64,000 nt of DNA. Origin: Neelides folsomi. Lineage: Eukaryota > Arthropoda > Collembola > Neelipleona > Neelidae. The notes under the pieces were generated by a model, which worked only from the letters and a program-made list of their open reading frames with translations, was not told the origin of the DNA and made no database searches. Both the position numbers and the translations under genes were made by a program. Location of the stretch: NCBI GenBank assembly GCA_034687125.1, contig JAQGBZ010000103.1:124001-188000 (forward strand), read 5' to 3'. This document shows, in pieces, positions 1 to 12,703 of the stretch. Positions within the stretch are counted from its first letter, which is position 1. Every line of letters begins with the position of its first letter.

Positions 1-3000
1 TTGATGAAATTGAGGAATTGAATAAAACCATGGTCGTGGCTTTGAATAATATTCATAAAAATATGGACAAACTTTCTGGACCAAGAGACCTTTCAGATAT
101 TCACGATGCAATAGTTATTTCAACAAATGGGGATTTAAAAGCAGATGAAGCGTTGACAAGCGTTGAGGAAATTTTAGAAAAATTGCCTAAGAGCCACGAA
201 GATGCGCGCAAATTGCCAGTTACAATTAAAGACCTCAATAAAGGCTTGGCAATTTCTGAGACACAACTAAAACAAGCGAAGGAAGCTGTGCCATTCTCAG
301 CAGCCATTACTGGGAATCTCGAATCGAAAAAACCAAAATATGACAATTTGAAATCACAAATCTCGGATAAGATGTCAGACCTTAAAGCTAAAATTGCATC
401 TGCGAGAGAACAAGCAAATCGAATTCCTGTTGGAATGAACTTGCAAGAATCTTCATCGCTTCTTATGGCAAATCCTACGAGCCTGGAATCCCAACAGGCA
501 CAAACTAAAGTGGCACTCCATTTCAAAACACAGGAACCTTCTGGGCTTTTACTCTTTTTGGGAAATGAGCCTGGACGAAAGAGTGAAGATGATTTTATGG
601 CTCTTGAAATAGACGGTGGTTATCCGGTCCTTACGATTGATTTGGGCTCAGGGCCACAGAAAGTTTACAGTGACCAATTTGTTGCGGATGATAAATGGTA
701 CAAAGCGACGATCGACAGATCGGGGAAAATGGTCCGATTGACTGTTGCACAAGATTTCCAGAATGGGTCCATTGTTGAAAGCACCAAAGAGGAATATTTA
801 TCTGGACCTAAATCATTATTGAATGTGAATCAAAACGCGTCTAAAATTTATGTCGGCGGATATCCTGAAGAAGAAACGCGCCCCAATTTAGTGAGATCTA
901 CAACTTACCGTGGGGCCATTGAAGGACTGGAAATTGGAGATGAAAAAGTTGGACTGTGGAATTTCAAACAAGGAGAAAATCTGGCTCCTGCAATGGAAAA
1001 GTAATTTATTATAATTCTACTTTAATTTTAATGCAGACAGCTTTAACCTCTCTCTTTTATTATCCTTGGCTTTAACGAAACATGTTGCAACTGTAACTTA
1101 CTAATATATTATTAATTTAATTTTTATTATTTTAATTTATATTTTTTTCATGGTCGATGTATTAAAAATTATTATTAAAAAATATATTTTCTGTCTGTAT
1201 CAGTCTGTATTCATTTTAATTTAACAATGAATTTATTTATTGTTTTACAGGGATATTTTCTTGGATTCAAAGACAGAGTCAGGATTGAGATTCCAAGGGA
1301 GTGGTTATGCCGTAATGGACAGAAATAACATCCCATTCAAAACTCGTTCCAACGTCCGGTTGAAATTCCTCACAAGAGCCAAAAACGGTCTCATCTTCTT
1401 AGTGGGAATGGGACGGAAATTCATGTCGCTTGAAATCATAAATGGAATGGTCATTTATCAATATAATCTCGGCGGTGGTCCTGTAAGGGAATCTTCTCGA
1501 AGGGCCTTCAATGATGGCAAATGGCATCAAGTAGAAGCTGTAAGAGAAAAGAGATACGGAGTTTTGAGGATTGACGGAGAAGAAGTTGCTCGAATGGAAA
1601 GTCCCGAACCGCATTCGTTATTAGCAGTTTCCAATTACATGTATTTCGGAGGATATCCCGGAAATCATGATTATCAAACTGTGACCAATAAGGGATTCGA
1701 GGGATGTATTGACAAAGTGTTGGTTGACAATGTTCCAATTGAGTTGACTCAAGCTGCAGAAGCTCGTTATACCGTTCTTGGATGTCCGGCTTCTTTTGGC
1801 CCAACTGTGGCAACTTTCACTGGGAGTGGTTTTATTAAAGTGAAATCGGAAGATTCTCCAACAAGTGGTAATTTGACAAAAAATTTGATGCAAAAAAATA
1901 ATAATACACAATATTGCAAATCTAAAATTTCCAATCATTTAATTTAAATAATATTAAAATAATGAATATTGTCTTGAAATTGATAGTTTTTATATTTGCT
2001 GCTTTGGATATTATTGAATATTGCATTGTGATAAAAGGTCAAATTTTTATAAATTTTATTTATTTAAAGGTCCGGTCATCTCATATAAAGAAGATTCTTT
2101 CGAACTTGGTTTCCGGTTCAAACGGAATGGAACTCACGGTCTTCTATTTTACGGAGCAAATAAGGATCAATCTAATTTCCTCTCTGTGTCTTTGGCTGAA
2201 GGCTCTCTTTACATTAAAACTGAACCAGGAAGCGCTCAAATAAAAACGGATTCGTTTAGCGATAGTGAATGGCATGTTGTGACAGTTTCGCGTGACAGGA
2301 CAAAACTCTCTGTGAACATTGACGATATGAATGAATACTCGTAAGTCTCTATTAAACATTTATTATTATTATTTTGGATAAATGAAGAAAGCTGTTGATT
2401 TAATATCAGCATAATTATTTTATTTAAACAATTTAATAAAAATTTGATTGATTTCTTATTAAATTTTGATTTTTTAACTTTTTACAGAGAACATGCAACA
2501 GGTGGAATATTAACATTGACATCTCCAGGCTCAATGATTTTCTTCGGAGGGCGACCAGACGATTATGAAATGCGTGAAGGAGCAACAATTGCAGATTCGG
2601 CTTTTACTGGCTGTATGGGTGACATTACAATCAATGGGAAACGGGTCGACTTTGAAGAAGCCGAAATCCGGGGGTCAACTTTGGCCCAAAGTTGTTCAAC
2701 TTCACAGGAAGTTCTCGAAAGTGAAAGTCCCAAGCATCGGAACGGATTTGCAATTCCCCAGAAAGAAGGAGACGATGAAGATGAAATAAGTAGGTTGATT
2801 ACAACAACAACGAAAAGACCAACCACTACTGAATCTGATTTAATTCCAATGCCGGATGTAGACGAAGATGAAGACAATGAATTTGACAGTGAAGAAGATA
2901 AAAAGTTAACTCCACCTGAGCCAACTCCAACGCCATTCATGGGCTGTAAACTTCCGTTCCGAGATCCTCCAGCAGAAAATCAAATTGTGAACCTCGAAGA

Positions 3001-4368
3001 TGGAATTCGGTTTGGTAATTATGAGAAAACATCTCGGATGGAATTCAAACAACCGCAAGCTGACGAAGACATGAAGCGAACCGAATATTCAATTGAATTC
3101 AAAACCAACGAACCTGATGGAATTATTTTCATGTGGACTCATTTCGATAAAATCGACTTTGTTGGACTTTTCATGAAGAAAGGACGCGTTCATTTTGCAT
3201 ATGATTCTGGTTCTGGTCCAACTGTATTGAATTCAACGACTTTGCTCAATGACTCCATTTGGCACACTGCAAGTTTCTCCAGGTTTTTGAAACAAGGTGA
3301 ATTGAGCATTGATGGAGTTGTCGTTGCGACTGGAACTTCCCCTGGTAGTACGAATAGCATCAATGCCGGAAATACAATTTATGTCGGCGGACTTCCGAGA
3401 GACGTTTGGGTGAAGAAAACAACTTTGAGGAAAATCCAAAATGTTGATTCGCCATTCAGGGGATGTTTGAGGAATTTTATGATGAAGAAACAAATTCAAA
3501 TGCCGAGTTTTATATCACCTTCGTTGGAACCTTGCACTGATGATGTTGAACCTGGTTATTCATTTTACCCAAATTCTGGATTCCTCAAATTGAGTAAGTA
3601 TCAATTTAATAAATATAAATTAGGTATATTTAATTATTTAACTGTAATTATTAATTTTCTGAAATTATCTTTTAAGATGGGTTAACTATAATATTTTAAA
3701 TGATAAATGAGATTTAAAGAATAATTTTCACAATAAAGAATTAATTCATAATCAATTTAATTTTGTTTTTAAGCTGACAAATTCAAAGTTGGGCGAAAGA
3801 TCAAATTATCTCTCTCCATTAAACCTCGACATCCCTCCGGCATCATTTTGTCCGTTCATGGAGAAAAAGACTTTATGATTCTTCAACTTGTGAATGGAAC
3901 ATTGAAATTCACTGTTGACAATGGGAAAGGACCTTTGTCGAGCAGCTTCACCAAAGATATTTACGACCTATGCGACGGGAACTGGCACACTATTCAAGGT
4001 GCACATTATCTTAATTAATTAATAATTAGCAATTAAAAATATTTTGCAAATTGTCTAATTTGAAATTGGATTTTCTATTTCCTGGTTTGGTCCAAGTGTC
4101 CAAGTCGAAGAACGTCGTGACCCTCGCTTTGGACAACACGTTTTCATCTCCCGGGATCGGAGTTGCCGGACCTGATCAGACCAACACGAACCACCCGCTT
4201 TACCTTGGGGGGCATCCGAAGCCAAGGGAAGTCCGAGGGTTTGAGACCTATGACCAATTTGTGGGCTGCATGAAGGACTTGCAATTTGAAAACCTCAAAG
4301 TTCCGCTCAAGTTTACTCATGAAGGGATCCAAGGGAAAGTTGGACTCCACTCCTGTCCAATCAATTAA
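1..4368 (+). CDS. Laminin subunit alpha, C-terminal part (five LamG domains), 5' end outside window
   Basis: The basement-membrane laminin alpha chain ends in five LamG domains that bind cell-surface receptors. Exons read as <3-1000, 1251-1867, 2070-2340, 2488-3593, 3774-3998 and 4097-4368, all with GT-AG ends and matching phases. The first exon opens with the end of the coiled-coil region (heptad-like, Lys/Glu rich) and then LG1; LG2 starts at 1251; LG3 spans exons 2-4; a Thr/Asp/Glu-rich linker (about 2790-2930, TTTTKRPTTTE) separates LG3 from LG4, as in laminin alpha chains; LG5 ends in the last exon. Typical LamG pieces such as WH(Q/T/V), (F/Y)xGG(Y/R/L/H)P and GC(M/I/L) recur in each domain. 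The stop is at 4366-4368. I cannot tell whether it belongs to the alpha1/2 or alpha3/5 class from this part. Laminin family is near certain. Confidence 0.93.
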
Positions 4369-5313
4369 GACAGTCAGAGAACATTTTTAAACCTGCCAAA
4401 ATATTTTAACTGCCGAACTTAAAAGTAATTTTTATATTAATTAAAAACAATTTGTCAAAATATTTGTAGATTATTCTTTATCCTCTCTTTTCTTTTAAGT
4501 TCCATTAATATTTTATCATTTGTATAATTGTTTAATCTTGGAGGTTCTTTTTCAAACTTTACCGGTAATGAATCCAAAACCTATAACTTTTCATTTGTTT
4601 TAATATTGCTATTAATTTATGAGGAATATTTCAGGTGAATTATAAGGAAGGTTCCAGCATTAAGAAACTTTAAACTGCCATTTAACTTATTGAATAAACA
4701 CTTTTTAGGCTAATAAACTTACTGTGTAACTATAATTAATATTTTATGTTGTATGATAAATAAACTGTTCATATTATTCAATCAAAACGTTACTTGTTAA
4801 AAAATCATTGTTTTATTTATTAACACATGTGTTCTTTGACACCTTACAACATTTACCAATATGAAGTTTATTATAACACACAATTTGGCCAGTTTATAAT
4901 TAAAATTTTTAATATTGATCCAGCCCATAGCACGCCCCTACTTTCTAAAAATATATAAATCTACATCTAGAAAGTTTATTCAAAGTTTGGAAATAATTTA
5001 GAAAGATTTTTCTCCTTATTGAACATTACATTTACTTAACAAACTTTGAAGATATTTTCAATAAAACTAGAAATTTAAAAGCGATAAAATATAATTTGTA
5101 CGCTATGATCATACAAAATATGGAGATTTTTAATGGTTTTATACATAACTAAAATTATTAGATTTAATTTGATTTTATGAAGAATTGATTTATTTCAATC
5201 TGGTTTGTAAAATATTAAATTAATTTTTAATTAATTATTATATTTTTAATTTAAATGGAATTATCTAAGAGGTGTGTGAAGTTTCATTGAAAGAATAAAA
5301 GTGAGTGTGAAGG
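4369..5313 (+). other. Laminin 3' UTR and intergenic DNA
   Basis: No coding signal. It holds the laminin 3' UTR, with AATAAA poly(A) signals at 4693-4698 and 4759-4764, followed by AT-rich spacer up to the converging minus-strand gene. Confidence 0.6.
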
Positions 5314-7881
5314 TCAGGGTGAATAGGAAGCCATTGGATCTTTGTCAAACTCTTCCAAAGGGCTCGTCGGAGCGGAGGGAACGAAGCAGGCCGTCAGAAG
5401 CCCTCGGACAAACAAATGGACCACGACGAGGGCAACGATCTTAAAAACCATTTCTAACACTGCCAGGGTAAGTCGAACGTAATAAACTCCACCTTGGCTC
5501 CCAAAGATGATAATTTTAATTCCGAGAAGAAGGACGATAAATAACGAGAATCGGCTCCACATTTTAGACACGCTGATAAAAACCAAAGGTTCCGGAACAT
5601 CCTAATTAAAAAATAGTAAAACATTAAAAAACATTATAAATAAACATTTACCAAATGTAGCTTGTACTATTAAAATTAGCATAATAATAATAATAATGGT
5701 TCATTTATTCAGTTAGTATAGTACATTGATATATTGAGATAGGATAAAGTAGGCACTAAATAAACATCATCAGTTAAACCCGAAACAAGACGGGATGTTA
5801 TACACGAGATAAAGGGTATTAGATATGTAAAATTAGGATGTAATTTATATTATATTATATAATTATTAAATATTGTATTAAGCATTGTTAAATAGATAGT
5901 AGACCACCTGAACCACGAAATTTTAAATTTTAGTTAAAAATCCAATTATTGTTTTAAAAAATTTCAGGCGACTTAAAATCTGATTTTTTGAAATTACAGT
6001 TGAAATTATTCAAAATGTAACATTATGCATTTATGATTAAATGGGAGAATTTGGTTGAATTTTGATTAATTGGTATTTATTGTAATATTTGTGTATTTTT
6101 ATCGATTTTTTCATTGAAATATGAATGATTTGAATCATAAAACTGTGGGATTAAACGGCCCATTTGAATTTCCAACTTGTTTACATTTCATCATCGACCT
6201 GAGTTATGACTTGCAACATCGTCTACATTTAATATTACATTTATTACACTTATTAGATAAGGGCGTTGAAAAAAAAGTTTTTTTTTATAGGAGCAGAGGC
6301 GTTATCTAAAAGTAACTTTATAATGTCCATGTAATGGTTTATCAACTGGGAGATTCGAGCTCTTGGCCGAGACCCAGAAACCCCGAGCTGATCACACCAT
6401 TCTTCCTACCAACACTCAAGACATACAAATCTACTAGACCCGAAACGTCGGTGGGAGACGTTGAAGAAGAAATTGGAAAGACTTGGGATCTCCGCCCATT
6501 ACATAAAGACATTAAATAGGAAGGGAGTAATTACGCTCATTTGACTTTAATACGACCATGATGTTCATCTACACAAATTCTCTCCAATATCCACAATGAC
6601 TAATATATCAACAATATGCATTTCTGTAGTTATATCAGGTAGTTATAAAATTATAGCAGTATATCCCCCGTTTTATTGCTGAATTTCTCCCGTTATATCC
6701 CGCTTTACTCTCCGCCTCAAATTAAACTCCCGAATTTTTAGAATTCTATCTTCATACCAAATGTATCTAAATATCTATTTTACTAATGTGAGTTGTGTGT
6801 GTTTCCATTTGCAAGTTTTAATGTAAGACAACGTGTGAACGTGTGGGGTCGGGGTTTTAATTTGAGTTGGATTGATTGCTCTATTAATTAAAAACTCTAA
6901 TGCTTGAATCCATTCATCAGCTAAATAATGTGTAATATTAGAAATCTTTTCATGTTTAGCACTGCATGCAACTTAGCATGCATATTTACATTTCGGAATT
7001 TGCTCGAATGCAAATATTTAAAATTTAAATTCAATACAGTCGCATAACATATAATAATTATTTGATAAAATTAATTAAAAGTACAGATTATACCAACTTC
7101 TCTTAAATATAGGAGTAATGAAAATGAGTTAGTAACTTTGGAAATTTCTCAAATAAACAAAAACTTTTAATTCTTTAAATAAAAAACCCAATTCTCGGTA
7201 TTCCTGCAATGTTCTCTGTTTTGTTTATTTGAGAAATTTCCTATGCTAACTCATTTTCATTACTCCTATATTTAAGAGAAGTTGGTATAATCTGTAAAAA
7301 TAAAAGTATAGTTTAATTTTTGACGCCTTCCATATTATTTTATTTCGTAAAGTCTTACTTCTTTTAATGCGGAAAAAAGGTTGAATGAAACGATGAGCTG
7401 AAGAATGTTGACAGCAAAGATTGAAATCCAAATGAGGATCGACACAGCCCAAAGTTGATCCGGTGCAAGGAGACTTGCGGGGAATTCGTCTTCCCGCCCA
7501 TCACGAACAACTAAACGAACGGCATGAACGCAGAGGAGAACCCCAGCGAAAATCTCAAATTTAAACACACCAATAATTAAAAAACCTCAATTACTTCTAC
7601 AATAATCTCTTACTTAAATAATCTCTTTCTTGTATAAATAATATTGTATTTGTACATACATTATTGTATATTACTTTATGTCTTTAGTACGTGTGATTAT
7701 AAATTTAATTTTAAAGTTTTAAAGATTGTTTCTTGAGATAATTTAGGTTAAGTTAATTGTTTAATTATCCTTAATTATCTTCTTGGTGTAAGAAGTAAAA
7801 GTAATTGTAAGGTGATTTTTTTACCATGTCGATGACGGCGACGCGGATGATTTTCGCCTTCCCCCATGAGTCTCCCTGCAT
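5314..7881 (-). CDS. Four-transmembrane protein of unknown function
   Basis: Three exons on the minus strand: 7881-7825, 7553-7359 and 5601-5314, all joined in phase 0, giving 179 residues. The start ATG at 7881 opens a short cytoplasmic segment (MQGDSWGKAK). Four hydrophobic stretches follow at about residues 12-34, 54-78, 100-116 and 119-145, and the tail is short and polar (APTSPLEEFDKDP). The helix layout resembles small four-helix membrane families of arthropods (MARVEL-like or DUF4728-like), but I see no diagnostic motif and do not assign a family. Intron 2 is 1.76 kb and contains a foldback MITE. The reading frame, phases and hydrophobicity make the gene convincing; its function is unknown. 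Confidence 0.72.
7084..7294. repeat. Foldback MITE with TA target duplication
   Basis: Two arms of about 75-80 bp (7084-7163 and 7217-7294) are near-perfect inverted repeats that begin CAGATTATACCAACTTCTC and face each other around a roughly 50-bp centre. The element is flanked by TA at 7082-7083 and 7295-7296, the target site of Tc1/mariner elements. There is no coding capacity. It lies in intron 2 of the four-transmembrane gene. Confidence 0.8.
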
Positions 7882-8424
7882 TCTTCGGACTGAACGTCCG
7901 GGTAAGAAAAACCAACGCGGGCTAGAGGCGGAGAAGGGCACTTATTTTTAAACGAGGAAATTTATAGCCCACCAATTCAGCCAACTCACCTGCCACCGTC
8001 ACATCTTAAGTAACCTCTTACAATGATGATGCACATGAAGAAATGAAGATGCACTGGGCGATGGCCAAAAAAATCGTCCCCAACTTCTCACCTAACGACC
8101 CATTGACTCCAAACAGTCAAATGGTTTATGATCCACGTCGAGAGGCACGACAATTGAATTCAATTAAATGATTAACATCTCTTTTATTTTCATTATATTA
8201 ACAACGGAATAAAGTGGAATTTGTCAGCCGAATACTCCGCGAATCCCATTCCGATTTATCTTGGACGAGTTGATCCAAAATTGATAAACGCCCTTTGCTT
8301 TCCTGCACACATCATTAAATTAACATTCCAACAAGTGGCAAAACAATTGAGAGCAATTAGGAAATATTTAAGCTATTTAAATTTGAGTTATTTGACTCTG
8401 TTATTTAACTAATTGTTAATTAAA
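7882..8424. other. Intergenic DNA between two minus-strand genes
   Basis: It should hold the promoter and 5' UTR of the four-transmembrane gene and the 3' UTR of the lipase gene. I see no coding exon or clear core promoter motif. Confidence 0.4.
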
Positions 8425-10005
8425 TCAGTACGTTTTGTCAATGTGTTCTCCAATGTACTGGCGATCTTCTGAACCGCAATCGCAGTTCTTTCCAACATAA
8501 GCCTCAAAAGTCTCGCAAGGGCAGCCAGAAAATGCTTTTGGATCTTTGATAGATTTTATGAAATATTTCATTGCTCGATCACTTCCGCAGTTAAATCCTA
8601 AATTAAGCAAGTGTTAAATTTTACCTTTTATTTAAACTTAACTCTTTAACTATTTGAAATTACTTTTTTAAACTCTATAAATTATATGTAAATAAAATGT
8701 AATTTATTGTTCAATTTACTTGAGAAATATCTTTCATTTTCATCAGGACATCCGACTTCATTTTCCTCTGAGCTTCTGTAAATATCGACATGACCTTTCG
8801 GCTGGGAATTCATTGCGGTTGGGTTGAAATGGAAAATGTCTACAAATTGTGCGTCGGATTTATCAAGACGATGTTCATCTCGGAGGAATTGGAGCAAAAA
8901 TGGATTTGTTGGGAGATCCAATCCAGTAATTCTGCCAATACGACCGTTCAACGCCTTGCCTGTGTAAATAGTAAATGTCATTTGTTTAAAAAGTGTCATG
9001 TGTTAAGATTCTTCCTACTTCTATGAGGTGTATACGAATTCTAAATTCGTATACACCTAATTGAATTCGGAATTCAACATTATGAGTGTATTTAAAAATT
9101 AAAAAACTCCTTTAATAAAGTACATGTAAAAGTACGGCAGACCAAAAATTCTGTTTTCATTATTATAAATATAATGAATATAATTAAAATTAATAAATAA
9201 TTTAATTAGATTTTTACCTGCCATTCCAGCTACATGAGATCCCCATGATTTGCCTACAATATGGAAAGAGTCGAGATTTGCTCCTGAGTCAGATAGGGAG
9301 TGAAGCATTGACGCGACTCTTTTAGCCGTCACTTGGGGGAAATTGGTCCAAGCGTAAAGGAGAATTGCCAAAAAGGAATAATCCACAACAAGCACGTTGA
9401 CCTTCAATATATTAAATTTTGATTAAAATATAATAAATACTAAAACTAAAATTAAATAGTTACATATCAATTCTTTTGTTTAATTCAATTTAAAAGTATG
9501 GGCGTTATATTTATTTAATTGTAATTTAATCAAACTTACATCTTCTTTTTCCAAATATGCTCTTCTCATATCCGCCATCCAAATTCCATAATCAGAGCTA
9601 TCCGCAAACCCGTGAATGATAACTTTAGTTGGTCGGGAAATGTTAAAATTCTGAAGAGCATAAGATTTCTGATTCATTTTAAGTTCTTTCCCATTATTTG
9701 GATTATTCCTTGTCCAAAGTTTGAACTGAATGAGTCTGTCAAGATTAAAAACACCGAATCGATTTTCTTGGAATTGCCTCAATCCACCCATGCCAAAACG
9801 ATCAGTTCTCAATTTCCAATCCCGAATTCCTCTCATAAGAAATCCATCTAAATAATTAAAAGAATTTAAATTGACAATTTTCCTACACTATTAAATATTA
9901 GTATATTAGTAATTAAATATTATAGTTATTGTTTAACTTACCTTGAACTTGAACTTGAGCCAGAAGCGCAAGTAAAACAAGTTGAATAATCACAAGAGAA
10001 CTCAT
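8425..10005 (-). CDS. Secreted pancreatic-lipase-family protein, catalytic His apparently lost
   Basis: Five exons (10005-9942, 9847-9540, 9401-9218, 8959-8720, 8597-8425) join in phase to 322 residues. A signal peptide (MSSLVIIQLVLLALLAQ) is followed by the lipase core: KVIIHGFADSS near residue 100, VVDY at about 130, the nucleophile elbow GKSWG with Ser near 176, and the Asp motif GLDLPTN near 200. GHVDIY and a Cys-rich end (GCPCETF, NCDCGS) also match the family. The expected C-x-H-x-R-A segment that carries the triad His reads CGSDRA at about residues 269-274, so Ser stands where His should be. Family members hydrolyse triacylglycerols or phospholipids; this one may be a non-catalytic lipid binder, as fly yolk proteins are. 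Family sure; activity doubtful. Confidence 0.88.
9026..9058. repeat. Perfect 15-bp hairpin in a lipase intron
   Basis: Arms AGGTGTATACGAATT and its exact complement are separated by three bases, within intron 3 of the lipase gene. It may be a transposon-end remnant. Confidence 0.6.
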
Positions 10006-11403
10006 TGTTCACTCAGGTCGTGGTGAGTCGGAGAGAAGCGGAGTGTCAATGAGGGAACTCTAAGCCGTGTCATGTGTGTAAATAACCAAAAAGTCCATTA
10101 AAGTAAAAACCTGTTCCGCTTCATTGTCTTAATCCCTAATTGTCGTCCATCCTCTCCCACGGTAAGTTCTCTCGGAAGATTGAGGTATTAAAACCGTTCA
10201 ATTCCTTCAGTCCCTTAATAAAACTCCAACTTTAAAATGTTTGAGGTACTTTTGTGAATTATACCTTACATTATTAATATCTGTAGTTAATGTACAGATA
10301 CAGATACATATTTCATCCATCTAAATAAATTAAACTTTGCATAAAAAATATAAAAATACTTACTGTATACAACCAAGTATAACAAATATACCAACAGATA
10401 CATATTACTTGTATTTTACTTTGTAAGTTCTTATATTAATATGTAAATTCAGCACAATAAGTAATTTTTATTCATATTAACTTTAACTAATCTTTAATTT
10501 TACTATAACAAATGGGAATATTTTTTATATTAACCTTGTATAATTTCATGATTTGTATACATTTTCCTTGTATGTTAATTCCATGATATATTTGCAATTT
10601 ATTTATGATGTATTTGCTAAAAAAATATTATAATTCCACTGAATCGTGTTTTGATTAAACAATGCATTTTTAGACCTTTTAATTGAAGTTCAATGTCTAG
10701 TAACCTCCGATAATTTTCAATTTACTTGTAAAAATTAAAGTTAAGTAAGTGCTCCTAATGAATCCATCATGAATTCTTAGAGTAAAAAAGGAGTTTGGTA
10801 AGGAACGAGTATTGAGCTTTTGCAGAAGTATTTATGATATCTTGTATTGCTATTTGACTATTTGTAATTGTAGTGAACTCTCCATTACACTGTGCGTCTT
10901 GTTTATTATGTAATCATTACATTGTAATGAGTCTGAGGTTTAAGGCTTCAACAAATGGCCATTGAGTCATAAATTGATGACAGGAAGAGATTGGTGATGG
11001 CAATGGGAAACATGTACCGGCGTTAAATGGTTCAACTTGAGGCGGGTCGTTGACTTTCATCTTTAATCATTTCCTTTCTTTCTCACATTTATTAAGACGA
11101 AATGATAAATATGAACATTTCTTACGTGAGTCATCCTTTAATTGAGATAATGACATGTATTGAATTCACAATGCCAATTTTTTGCAAACTTATTTCCATA
11201 AGGTCATAGTGGTTTTGGCTTTTTTTACTTCTTCGTTATTAATCAGTTAATCAAGAATATTTTTGTTAATAAAGTTCAACCCAAGTGAAGAATTTTATAT
11301 CATAAAGGCAAAGGCTTAATAATTTAGCAACTAAATTTTTCATTAGTTTAAATTTGGAAAACACAACAATCAAGCTAAATGTGCAAAACCTTACAGGGGA
11401 CTA
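10006..11403. other. Gene-free stretch
   Basis: About 1.4 kb of AT-rich DNA upstream of the lipase start and up to the mariner copy. I see no exon with coding character and no structured repeat. Confidence 0.4.
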
Positions 11404-12703
11404 TGCTCTGGATTTGGACATGGCGCTTATTTAATTTTTCTCTTATGAATATCTCTTGTGTTTTCGATGTGCCGGCCCTTGTGTTTGTGGATGAGTCTTC
11501 TTCTCCAAGCATCATAGACTCGATTGATCCTTTCCCTGTCAATAGATGCCCAAATCTTTTTTAATTTTGAAAAGATTCCATCCAAACTCGCACGAGTTAC
11601 CCACAACTTTTGTTTGAGGAAACCTAAGCCAAAGAAGTCCATTGGAGACGCATCTGGAGACTTTTTTGGAACTTCTTCCATAGGAATTATTGTAATTCCT
11701 AATCTTCTCTTGAGGTCTTGGGCGTAGGCGATGGCCGTTTTCTTCGAAGTGTGGGCGGGAGCGTGGTCGTGGTGAACCACGACCTTCTTGATGTCTTTCC
11801 CATACAATTTCACAATTGCTTTTCCAAGAGGCCGCAATACATTTTGTACGTAAAATTCAGAATTGACCTTCGTTTTGGGGGGTACCCTTAAAAGAGGAAG
11901 AACTCCTCGGCCAGAAATTGCTCCCACCACCATGAACTCCTTTTTAAAGTTCTCCTTGCTGACGGTCTATGTGTCGGAGATTCGGACACCAATTGGGCAA
12001 TAGCAGATCTTCTTTTTTCCATTCCCGCAATCTTCCACACTCACCATAGCCTCATCAAGGGTCACGACAAACTATTCTTTTTTCCCAATGAGATATTTGA
12101 CGTTGAATTTCTTGCATGTCTCCTTCCTGAAAAATAAAACTTCATTTTTCTTGCTTTCTCTTATTTCTCAAAAATGTTACCTGTTTTTAATATGCGCATC
12201 TTTCAATTCATGAGTCTTCTGTTTTCTTCTAATAATCTTGTTTATTTCCTTTTAATCAACCGACTGACCCAAGATTGGTAGTTTCTTTGCCATTTCATTA
12301 TTCATTGGGGATTCTCCATTGAGGTGAAAAGCCTCAACTTCCTGATTGTTTTCTGGTCAACTTTTCTTGGAGTTTGAACAATTGGTGGAGTAGGCAAGTC
12401 TTGATTTTTTGCCCTTCTTCTAATTCCAACTTGATCTCTTATTCTGACAATTGTGGATCGTGAAATATTATGACCTAACTCTTTGAATTTACTTTAAATT
12501 TTACTTTGAGAAACTTAGATATGCTTTTACCATTCCTTCTAACTCTGGGTTAAGTTTTTTACCCATTTTATTTTAAACTTATCAAAACTTTGGTTCTATT
12601 AATTAAAGGGTATTAAATAAACAAAAGGTCATTTGGCGGTAAAAATTAGCATATTTATGAATATTTATTATTAAGATGTCAGTATGTGTCCAAATCCAGA
12701 GCA
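11404..12703 (-). mobile_element. mariner-type transposon, full length but decayed
   Basis: A 1300-bp element with matching terminal inverted repeats (TGCTCTGGATTTGGACA, 17 identical bases) and flanking TA at 11402-11403 and 12704-12705, as expected for IS630/Tc1/mariner insertion. The length is that of autonomous mariners. It carries one transposase gene on the minus strand, broken in its 5' half, so this copy is probably not self-mobile. Confidence 0.88.
11427..12566 (-). pseudogene. mariner transposase pseudogene
   Basis: The likely start, reading MGKKLNPELEG, lies at 12566. The N-terminal helix-turn-helix region (RSTIVRIRDQVGIRRRAK) is recognisable but crossed by several stops and frame changes between 12540 and 11940. 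From 11933 to 11427 an intact 168-residue frame holds the C-terminal catalytic part: HHDHAPAHTS with the second catalytic Asp, then SPDASPMDFFG with the third. I count 42 residues between these two Asp residues, more than the 34 of classical mariners and close to the DD41D (rosa-like) group. Such enzymes cut and paste DNA between their terminal repeats. This one is inactive by its stops. Confidence 0.85.

Noticed and set aside
101-526. 141-codon open frame antisense to the laminin exon
   Set aside because: It is the mirror of a clearly coding LamG/coiled-coil exon and has no homology or splice context.
1508-1938. Minus-strand open frames opposite LG2
   Set aside because: Shadows of the laminin exon; composition is unlike real protein.
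6334-6519. 61-codon open frame (+) with PRNPELITPFFLPTL
   Set aside because: Lies inside an intron of the minus-strand gene, with no splice partner; perhaps a retroelement scrap, but not enough to name one.
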